This document shows positions 53,444 through 60,168 of a stretch of DNA of 60,455 nucleotides, piece after piece. The position numbers and the translations under genes were made by a program. Source of the stretch: JBBIMS01 sp964531645 (GTDB lineage Bacteria > Acidobacteriota > Aminicenantia > JBFLYD01 > JBBIMS01); contig CAZHEF010000012.1 of NCBI GenBank assembly GCA_964531645.1, positions 1 to 60,455 on the forward strand, written 5' to 3'. The notes below the pieces were generated by a model that was not told the DNA's origin, searched no databases, and saw only the letters and a program-made list of their open reading frames with translations. Numbering within the stretch: the first letter of the stretch is position 1; the number at the start of each line of letters is the position of its first letter.

Positions 53444-53475
53444 CTTTTAACTTTTAACTTTTGACTTTTGACTTT
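53444..53475. repeat. Heptamer tandem repeat
   Basis: Four and a half head-to-tail copies of a 7-bp unit: CTTTTAA twice, CTTTTGA twice, then CTTT. Related degenerate runs lie at about 8712-8745, 30362-30438 and 36246-36260. Confidence 0.8.
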
Positions 53476-53584
53476 CGTCATTGTCTTCTCAATCCAATTT
53501 TAATGAAAAAAAATAATATGTGCAAATATTGAAAAAGGGTTTTAAATGCAATGGTTTCTGCTTTTTGAAATTTGACTTATTACT

Positions 53585-53613
53585 TTGACAATTTTTCTAA
53601 CTTTGTTTATATT
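53585..53613 (+). promoter_or_regulatory. Distal nrdJ promoter
   Basis: Perfect TTGACA (53585-53590), 17 nt, TATATT (53608-53613). Start near 53620. A transcript from here would contain the two-stem RNA structure at 53627-53684. Confidence 0.6.
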
Positions 53614-53626
53614 TGGTGTCTTGAAA

Positions 53627-53684
53627 ATAGGATTTGGAAAGGCTTGTTAAGCCATTGAAAGCAGATTCCAGATTCAAATCCTGT
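53627..53684 (+). ncRNA. Two-stem structured leader RNA candidate
   Basis: Positions 53627-53638 pair with 53673-53684 in a 12-bp outer stem with two G-U pairs (core GGATTTG/CAAATCC is perfect). Inside lies GGCTT-GTT-AAGCC (53641-53653). The fold begins about 7 nt after the predicted distal transcription start. It matches no riboswitch known to me. Candidate regulatory leader of nrdJ. Confidence 0.4.
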
Positions 53685-53699
53685 AAAAATCAGAAGGAC

Positions 53700-53728
53700 T
53701 TGACATACATTATATTGTGGTATATCAT
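53700..53728 (+). promoter_or_regulatory. Proximal nrdJ promoter
   Basis: Perfect TTGACA (53700-53705), 17 nt, TATCAT (53723-53728). The spacer contains ACATTATATTGT, a 12-bp dyad with 10 of 12 bases symmetric, a possible operator. The leader would be about 25 nt and includes GAGGAGG. Confidence 0.65.
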
Positions 53729-53759
53729 TTTAAAGCTACAATATTTTGAGGAGGCTAAG

Positions 53760-56700
53760 ATGGAAAAGAAGGAAGGCTTTTCTGAAAATGCTTTGAGGAT
53801 TCTCAAATCAAGGTATTTTATGAAGAATGAGAAGGGAGAGCTACTTGAAAAAACTCCTTCCCAGCTTTTCAAAAGAATTTCTGATTTCATTGCCTCTGCT
53901 GAGAAGAACGAAAGGCTGAAAAAGTTATGGAGCAAGAAATTTTTCGAAATGGTGATGAGAAGAGATTTTATGCCAAATTCTCCAACTCTTACTGGTGCTG
54001 GAAGGGACATGTGTTTGAGCGCTTGTTTTGTGCTTCCCATTGAGGACTCCCTTGCTTCAATTTTTGAAACTGTAAAAAACGCTGCCCTTGTCCACAAGGA
54101 GGGTGGAGGTACCGGATTTGATTTTAGTAGGCTCAGACCAAAGGGAAGTTTTGTTAAAAAAACCCAGGGTATTGCCTCTGGTCCAATATCCTTTTTAAAA
54201 GTAATAGATGCAGCAACTGAAGCGGTTAAACAGGGCGGAACTAGAAGAGGGGCAAACATGGGGATTCTAAGAGTTGACCATCCTGATATTGAAGAGTTCG
54301 TTCTTCTTAAAAGAGATGGAAGAACACTGACAAATTTTAACATTTCAGTTGCAATAACAGAAAAGTTTATGAAAGCTTTAAAAAATAATGAAAATTATGA
54401 AATATTTAATCCATATACCCAATCAGTGGTGGGGGAAAAATCTGCATCTCAGATAATGGATATGATTGTTGACAGTGCCTGGGCAATTGGAGACCCAGGT
54501 ATAGTTTTTATAGACAGAATAAATGAATTGAATCCTACAAGGGAGCTTGGCGAGATAAGGGCAACAAACCCTTGCGTTGTAGGAAGTACATTAATTTCCA
54601 CAGAGAGAGGATTGGAAAGGATGAGGGATTTGGTAGAAAAACATCCTTATGGAGGAATTAGAATTGCTGTTGACAAAAGAGTCCCAATTGAGATTATGGA
54701 TAGAAATGGAACAGTAAGAGTAATTAGTTCAAGTCTACCGGGTGTTAATTTTAATAGCATTTCAAAGGCATTTCTCACAGGTATAAGGGATGTATACAAG
54801 CTTAAAACAAAAGATGGCTACGAAATTATTGCAACACCTGATCACAAAATTATGACTACCGAAGGTTGGATTCCCCTGAAGGATTCTTTGCACAAAAAGA
54901 TTTTACTCCAAAGTGGTGAGGGCAGATTTAATTCAGATCCTTTACTTCCTTTTAAAGTTGAAAATATGCACAGAGGTAAAAACGGTCGCAAATATGTATT
55001 TAATTTCCCAACAATCTGGTCAAAAGAACTGGGGCAAATACTTGGGTGGTTAATTGCTGACGGATGGATAATTGAGGACGGGAAAAACCGTAGAGTAGGG
55101 TTCTCCTTTGGTAATGATGATATAGAGGCGCTAAATTATCTAAAGCCAATTTTGAATAGGTATTATGGAAAAGAGATTAGGGAGATAAGAAGAAAGAACA
55201 ATACCATACATCTTTCGTATCATTCTAGATATTTTGTGAATTTCTTCGAGTCTCTTGGTGTTAAAAAAGAAAAAAGAGTTCCTGAGAGTATTTTTACTGC
55301 TCCAAAATATGCAGTAATTGGATTTTTGCAGGCACTTTTCACTGCTGATGGAACTGTGAGAGATAACAGGAAGAGTTCGAGCGATCGGGTAGCCATCTCA
55401 TCTAAGAATAAAGAATTGCTAAAGGATGTCCAGGTTCTCCTTCTGAATCTGGGTATAAGAAGTGTGTTATTTGATAGGTCAAGACCACCTCGAAATGGAG
55501 TTTTTGAATATGTGACAAAGAGAGGAAAAAAGAAAACTTATGTCTCTGATGGAGTTCTTTATGAGTTAGGAATATTTGGAGCAAATTTGGAGAGATTTAG
55601 AGAAGATATAGGATTTATGTGCCAGCGCAAAATGGAAAGACTTAAAAATATCCGTTTTAGAGAAAGGAGATATGAGGATTTTACCGACGAGGTTGTATCA
55701 ATTGAATATGTAGGAAAGGAAGAAGTTTATGACCTCACTGAGCCGATATCCCATTCAATGATATGCAACTCATTAGTAGTTCACCAGTGTGGCGAACAAC
55801 CTCTCCACGACTATGAATCGTGCAATCTCGGCTCTATAAATTTGAGCAATTTCTGGAATGAAGAAAAGAAGGAATTTGAATGGGATAAATTTGCAGAAAT
55901 TATAAAATATGGGGTTAGATTTCTCGACAATGTCATTGAAGTCAATAAATTCCCTCTTCCTATGATAAAAGAGATGACAATGGCTAATAGAAGAATTGGT
56001 CTTGGAGTTATGGGCTTTGCAGATCTTCTCATAAAAATGAAGATTAAATATGATTCAGAAGAAGCCCTTGAATGGGCGGAGAAAATAGCTAAGTTTTTGA
56101 GGGAGAAGGCAGAAGAAGGGAGCAGGGAACTGGCGGAAGAGAGAGGAAATTTCCCCAATATTGAAAAGTCAATCTATAAGGGCGGGAAGATGAGAAATGC
56201 TACCCTTATAACTATTGCTCCAACAGGGACTATCTCAAGAATAGCAGGATGCTCCTCTTCCATAGAACCTGTATTTGCTTTTGAGATGATTTCAAAAATT
56301 ATTGATTCAGAGATTAAAGATTTGCACCCTCTTTACAAAAAATGGAAGGATGAAAACCCTGATGCACCTCTTCCTCCATACTTTGTCACTGCCCATGAAA
56401 TTGAACCCGAATGGCATTTAAGGATGCAGGCAGCGTTCCAAGCTTATACTGACAACGCAGTAAGCAAAACTATAAATTTCCCCAACTCTGCTACAAGGGA
56501 AGACATTAAAAAAGCTTATCTTCTTGCCTACGACCTTGGAGTGAAGGGAGTAACTGTTTACAGGGATGGATGCAGGGCCGAACAAGTTCTCTACAAAGTT
56601 GAGGAGAAGGAGAGACCCGCTCCTATGGAAAGACCTGATTCACTATTTTCCGTTACAGATAAAATAAAAACAGGTTTGGGTAACATGTATGTGACAATAT

Positions 56701-57059
56701 CTTTTTATGACAATAAACCTTTTGAAGTATTTGCATCTATAGGAAAGAGTGGATATTCAACAATGGCAGATGCTGAAGCAATAGGGAGACTTATTTCCCT
56801 TTGCTTGAGAAGTGGGATTGACCCCAAGGAGGTTATAAATCAATTAAAGGGAATTGGTGGTTCAGAGCCGATTTTCCATCATGGTCATCTTGTTCAGTCA
56901 ATTCCTGATGCAATAGCACAGGTTCTTGAAAGGCATGTAGGAAAAGTTAATTTGAACCAGAAAGATTTAAATTCATCAAAATGTCCTGTTTGTGGAGCAC
57001 AACTACCCGATGAAAGATGCCCTGTCTGTCCTAGCTGTGGCTGGACGAAGTGTGTATAG
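53760..57059 (+). CDS. nrdJ: B12-dependent (class II) ribonucleotide reductase with an intein
   Basis: Adenosylcobalamin-dependent reductase making deoxyribonucleotides. The precursor is 1099 residues; removing the 405-residue intein (54573-55787) leaves a 694-residue enzyme. Extein motifs include 'PNSPTLTGAGRD', 'ACFVLPIEDS', 'KQGGTRRGANMG', the joined active-site motif 'NPCGEQPL' (thiyl-radical Cys, with Asn and Glu), and 'APTGTISRIAG'. The C-terminus has a Cys-rich zinc-ribbon tail ('CPVCGAQL...CPVCPSCGWTKC'), which supplies the redox-active cysteines in this class. ATG at 53760 follows GAGGAGG; the longer open frame upstream covers promoter and leader. B12 supply or import is required. 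Confidence 0.96.
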   Translation: MEKKEGFSENALRILKSRYFMKNEKGELLEKTPSQLFKRISDFIASAEKNERLKKLWSKKFFEMVMRRDFMPNSPTLTGAGRDMCLSACFVLPIEDSLASIFETVKNAALVHKEGGGTGFDFSRLRPKGSFVKKTQGIASGPISFLKVIDAATEAVKQGGTRRGANMGILRVDHPDIEEFVLLKRDGRTLTNFNISVAITEKFMKALKNNENYEIFNPYTQSVVGEKSASQIMDMIVDSAWAIGDPGIVFIDRINELNPTRELGEIRATNPCVVGSTLISTERGLERMRDLVEKHPYGGIRIAVDKRVPIEIMDRNGTVRVISSSLPGVNFNSISKAFLTGIRDVYKLKTKDGYEIIATPDHKIMTTEGWIPLKDSLHKKILLQSGEGRFNSDPLLPFKVENMHRGKNGRKYVFNFPTIWSKELGQILGWLIADGWIIEDGKNRRVGFSFGNDDIEALNYLKPILNRYYGKEIREIRRKNNTIHLSYHSRYFVNFFESLGVKKEKRVPESIFTAPKYAVIGFLQALFTADGTVRDNRKSSSDRVAISSKNKELLKDVQVLLLNLGIRSVLFDRSRPPRNGVFEYVTKRGKKKTYVSDGVLYELGIFGANLERFREDIGFMCQRKMERLKNIRFRERRYEDFTDEVVSIEYVGKEEVYDLTEPISHSMICNSLVVHQCGEQPLHDYESCNLGSINLSNFWNEEKKEFEWDKFAEIIKYGVRFLDNVIEVNKFPLPMIKEMTMANRRIGLGVMGFADLLIKMKIKYDSEEALEWAEKIAKFLREKAEEGSRELAEERGNFPNIEKSIYKGGKMRNATLITIAPTGTISRIAGCSSSIEPVFAFEMISKIIDSEIKDLHPLYKKWKDENPDAPLPPYFVTAHEIEPEWHLRMQAAFQAYTDNAVSKTINFPNSATREDIKKAYLLAYDLGVKGVTVYRDGCRAEQVLYKVEEKERPAPMERPDSLFSVTDKIKTGLGNMYVTISFYDNKPFEVFASIGKSGYSTMADAEAIGRLISLCLRSGIDPKEVINQLKGIGGSEPIFHHGHLVQSIPDAIAQVLERHVGKVNLNQKDLNSSKCPVCGAQLPDERCPVCPSCGWTKCV
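54573..55787 (+). mobile_element. Intein with LAGLIDADG homing endonuclease in NrdJ
   Basis: A 405-residue intein. It begins with Cys ('CVVGSTLIST', block A), has the block B His ('ATPDHKIMT'), two LAGLIDADG endonuclease motifs ('LGWLIADGW' and 'LQALFTADGT'), and ends 'SLVVHQ' before Cys+1 of the extein. The last residue is Gln rather than the usual Asn, a rarer but known splicing variant. The insertion splits 'NP' from 'CGEQPL', so the +1 splicing Cys is also the catalytic thiyl-radical Cys of the enzyme. Confidence 0.93.
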
Positions 57060-57060
57060 A

Positions 57061-57098
57061 AGAGCGAGAAGGGCGAGAAAGGCAAGATGGGCGAGAAG
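57061..57098. repeat. Degenerate 9-bp purine tandem repeat after nrdJ
   Basis: Four imperfect copies of GGGCGAGAA (AGAGCGAGAA, GGGCGAGAA, AGGCAAGAT, GGGCGAGAA). A shorter relative follows the gene ending at 29022. Confidence 0.6.
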
Positions 57099-57275
57099 AG
57101 AATTTAAGATTATAGAAGAATTCTGAATTAAAAGTTAAAAAACACTAAAAAGAACAAAAAGTGAGGAATATCAAAAAGGGTTTTTTTCTAAATTCTTAAG
57201 TCTTTTCCATACCTTCAAGGAGCATTTTCCAAAGAGAAAGAGATTGTTTCTTTTGCTTTTCAAAATTAATAACTT

Positions 57276-58003
57276 TTAAAATTCTTCTGCTTCTAAGGTA
57301 GCCTTAACTCTTTTATTATTTAGAATATCTATCATTCCAAAATATTTTAAGACGTTTATTGTGATATTAAAACTGTCTCCTATTAGTTGAAGTTCTTATG
57401 CTTTCTTGATAACGTTTTCAATATTTGTTTCTTTTTCTGTAACAATAAAATCCAGTAATAATTTGGTAGGAAAAGTATAAAATAGATTTAAAAAATAAAA
57501 TTTATATAATTTAGCAAGATTAAACAAATATTTCCATCCTTCCAGAGCTTCTTTGTATTTTTTTTGGTGGGGGGGTTAATTCTTCCTACTGCATTGTTTT
57601 TTCTTTAATTTCTTTTTCTAGATTTAATAATTTTTCCTCTAAATATTTATTTTCTCCCATTGCAATACTTCCTTTTTCTACAATTTCTTTGTCAATTCCT
57701 TGTTGAATTGCTACATTTGCTGTAGAACTGGACGAGACTACAGTGGCTATTTGCTGTAATCTTTCTCTCATCTCTTTTATTTTTTTAATTTTTTTTTAAT
57801 TTGAATAATCCAAGGATTTCAAACTCTTTTATTTCATTAAAAAATACAATAAAAATTAACAAAAGAAGCAAAATAATAATATTGGTGGTCAAAATATGCT
57901 TGATGAAAATTCTATTAATTATAAGAAATACGATAACTGTTGCGCTTACAATCCTCTTTAATAATAATAATAATAATAATAATATTCCTATAACTCTTTC
58001 CAT
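57276..58003 (-). pseudogene. Decayed gene for a membrane-anchored coiled-coil protein
   Basis: Three successive reading frames join into one sensible protein. The first (58003-57785) starts MERVIGI, has a Leu8 run from eight TTA codons and two transmembrane helices. The second (57771-57586) reads 'MRERLQQIATVVSSSST...LEKEIKEKTMQ'. The third continues 'YKEALEGWKYLFNLAKLYK...' to 57276. They are separated by shifts in A-rich and C7/A8 tracts, a TAG (57588-57586) and an in-frame TAA (57398-57396) after 'IENVIKKA', beyond which 'ELQLIGDSFNITINVLKYFGM' looks like a winged helix. The intact product would have about 235 residues. The family is unknown. It keeps a perfect promoter. Confidence 0.5.
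57959..57984. repeat. (TAA)8 trinucleotide microsatellite
   Basis: Eight perfect TAA triplets (TTA on the coding strand) encoding a Leu run in the first transmembrane segment of the decayed gene. Changes in copy number would alter helix length without shifting the frame. Confidence 0.85.
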
Positions 58004-58011
58004 CTTTTATT

Positions 58012-58039
58012 ATTTTAAAAAGAGAAATGATAATGTCAA
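58012..58039 (-). promoter_or_regulatory. Promoter of the decayed membrane-protein gene
   Basis: Minus strand: perfect TTGACA (58039-58034), 16 nt, TAAAAT (58017-58012). The start near 58005 is 2 nt from the ATG at 58003, so the mRNA would be leaderless. Confidence 0.6.
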
Positions 58040-58071
58040 CCAACGGATTCCGATAAATAAAGAAAATTTAT

Positions 58072-58902
58072 TTACTTTTTCAGCAATTTGAAGCTTCCTT
58101 TGTAAGTTTTGATGGTGAGTAAAGGTCAACCATCATTAACTGTTCCACGGTATCCTTTTCCCTCTCTTTGGATTTTTCCTAAAAGTATATCAAAGTCGGA
58201 TTCAAGACTTTCTCTTCGTCCAGTGTCTGCATCTAAATTAAATCCTTGCTCTTTTGGAATTGAGATTTTAATATCTCCCTTATAAGTCTCAAAATTGCTC
58301 CTTTCTTCCAATTTTGAAAATTCCACATTTGCATCTCCTTTGTATGTTTCCAAATAAAGAAAACCAGTAAGACCTGATATAACCACACTTCCTTTATAAG
58401 TTTCCAGCTCAAGGAAGCCATCAAGACCTGATATTGCCACATTTTCTTTGTAGGTGTTGATTTTTGCTTGAGATTTTAAATCGGAGACATCGATTTCTGA
58501 CTTGTAGTCTTTAATCTCCAGTTGAGCTGTTAGAGGCATTGAGATAGTGTAATGGACAAAAGGAAGATTACAGCAAGATGATTTGAAAAATTCAAAGCAG
58601 TCCTTTTTTACTTTACTATAATCAGATACGATTTTCACAAAACTTTGAGATGAGTCGATTTTAATCTCCATTTCTTGAACCTTCTTTTCGTTATCCTCGC
58701 AGTAACTATCTGGCTCTATCTTTGCATAGATTTCAACCTGATTTTTTTCCCAGGTTTTTACTGTGATGCTTCCCTTGTAAGTGTCAATAAGGACCTTCCC
58801 ATCAGGGTCAAAAGGAACTATTTTTTTCACTTCTTTAAAGTCCTGTCCCAAGAGAATATTGATGCTCAAACAACCGAGTCCAACGAATAAAAAAGGTTGC
58901 AA
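58072..58902 (-). pseudogene. DUF4097-like beta-strand-repeat protein with in-frame TGA near its end
   Basis: A secreted protein of 258 residues to the first TGA (58128-58126), starting at TTG 58902 with AAGGA upstream. The signal peptide is followed by repeated 'TYKG' motifs about every 18-20 residues ('IDTYKGSI', 'LETYKGSV', 'LETYKGDA', 'FETYKGDI'), the beta-helix pattern of DUF4097 proteins. After the TGA the same frame goes on for 17 codons with another copy ('LLTIKTYKGSFKLLKK') before TAA at 58074-58072, which is the usual DUF4097 ending. The TGA sits where a Gly (GGA) would be expected in 'NDG-G-P'. A recent nonsense mutation, a sequencing error or readthrough are possible. Confidence 0.75.
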
Positions 58903-59014
58903 TATTTTTTCCTTCTTTCACTCCTTTTTTGCATTTCCATAAAATAATAACGGAATTAACTGGACAAAAGTTCCTTTTTGAGGGAGCTTAAAAGAGGCGA
59001 ATTAAGGTGAATTT

Positions 59015-59044
59015 TTGGCAATTTTTTAAAGATTTTGATATATT
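59015..59044 (+). promoter_or_regulatory. Promoter of the HEPN-like gene
   Basis: TTGGCA (59015-59020), 18 nt, TATATT (59039-59044) with TG upstream (extended -10). The predicted start near 59051 is about 11 nt before the ATG at 59062, with AAGGG between. Confidence 0.5.
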
Positions 59045-59061
59045 TTAAGAGAAGGGTTCTA

Positions 59062-59954
59062 ATGAAGAAGGAACTGAATATGGAAGAAGATGAAAAAATA
59101 ACAAAGAAGTAAAGGCAAAATATAGAATCACTAATACCAATTTATTTTATAAAATTATTTTTGAATTTCTTTATAAAAGAGAAAAGGTAGGTCAAAGTAT
59201 AGGCGATATTCTCTCAGAACTTGCAGAATTTAATATAAATAGAGAGGATTTAGAAATAACAGAGACTGAATTGGAATTATTTTCCTTCTCTCCAGAAATA
59301 CAAGAATTTGTTAGAAGAAACAATTTTGCTACAACCTCGGAAGAAAAATATGGGATCTCTGCTGAATACCACGCTTTTATTTGAAACTGGGAGCGAATTG
59401 GAAAATTTCGCGATATTTCCATTGGCGCATATAAAACATGTGAAAATTTAGTCCCTCAAATTCCTGATGAGCTCGATAATGTTCCTAATACTCTATATAA
59501 TGAAGACAGCATAGAGGTGTATTTGGAGGATTTAAAAGAAAGTGAAAAAGTAGTTCTTGAGAGTTCTGTTATACTTATTTGCACAGTATTCGAAGCTTTT
59601 ATTCTTGATGTTTTGAAAAAGTTTTATAAAATGAATTTGAGGAAATTGATAGAGATGGACGAGAAAAAAGGTAAAAAGACCGTCTCATACAGAGAAATTT
59701 TAGACTTTAAAACTCTGGAGGAACTCCATAGTTATATAATCCAGGAAGTAATTAATGACTATACATGGAGTGGAATAATAGGATTTTTCCATAAAAAACT
59801 TAATATTAATTTTGAGGATTCTGGTGTGCGGATATCTAAAATAAACGAAATTAGAGAGACAAAAAACATTCTTGTTCATAAGAAAGGGAGAATAGACGAA
59901 AGATTTCTGAAGCAGGTAAAGGGTTGTAAATATCGAGTTGGAGATAAGATATAG
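59062..59954 (+). pseudogene. HEPN-domain-like protein gene with a frameshift and an in-frame TGA
   Basis: An ATG at 59062 with promoter and AAGGG opens a frame that breaks at an A6 run (59093-59098). With one extra A it continues as 'NNKEVKAKYRITNTNLFYKII...' up to TGA at 59382-59384 ('EYHAFI'), and the same frame resumes at once ('NWERIGKFRDISIGAYKTC') to TAG at 59952. The last 145 residues resemble HEPN domains of the MAE_28990/RiboL-PSP type: 'VLESSVILICTVFEAFILDVL' and the end motif 'RETKNILVHKKGRID', where the RNase His is present and Lys replaces the usual close Arg. The intact protein would have about 297 residues. HEPN proteins are often toxins or defence RNases. Confidence 0.55.
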
Positions 59955-60168
59955 AGATAAGTTACAAACTTTGTGATTCTTATTTTAAAGCCTTACATAT
60001 GGTTGCTTCCTTTATTGAAGTGAAATTTAGGGAGAAAATAACGCAATAATAAAAACTCGTCATGAGAGCTTGTTCCTTATCTGGTAGAGTAGAAAAGTAA
60101 TTATTTTATTTCTCTATCTTTATTTTAAACCGTAACTCTGCCAATTTTAGGGAATAGGTGGGGCTTAT
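59955..60168. other. Gap before the transposase, possible IS end
   Basis: 214 bp without a gene. On the minus strand, downstream of the transposase stop, the stretch at 60130-60150 ('AATTGGCAGAGTTACGGTTT') could be the insertion-sequence end, but the other terminus is outside the window, so no inverted repeat could be matched. Confidence 0.25.

Larger units (their letters stand above)
53307..53759 (+). other. nrdJ upstream region
   Basis: 453 bp between divergent genes. From left to right: AT-rich sequence, a heptamer repeat (53444-53475), a first promoter (53585-53613), a folded RNA candidate (53627-53684), a second promoter (53700-53728), and GAGGAGG before the nrdJ ATG. No B12-box (cobalamin riboswitch) was recognised, although NrdJ needs B12. 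Confidence 0.6.

Noticed and set aside
53618..53690. tRNA-Asn-like features (TTGTTAA loop and TTCAAATCC near the T-loop position)
   Set aside because: The acceptor stem does not pair at tRNA length, the conserved G53-C61 pair is missing and the variable region would be 12 nt. The two-stem fold explains the same bases better.
53307..53759. Cobalamin riboswitch expected upstream of a B12-dependent enzyme
   Set aside because: No B12-box or GCCACTG-like core could be found.
53634..53759. 42 extra residues at the N-terminus of NrdJ
   Set aside because: The stretch contains the proximal promoter and the RNA fold, and GAGGAGG marks the later ATG.
57801..58091. Asn-rich open frame on the plus strand across the trinucleotide repeat
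   Set aside because: Antisense of the TTA repeat and AT-rich sequence; the minus strand has the promoter and membrane-protein features.
58126..59384. UGA reassigned to Gly or Trp in this organism
   Set aside because: Many intact genes in the window end at TGA at the expected family length (for example folC, hypA and the thioesterase), so TGA is a working stop.
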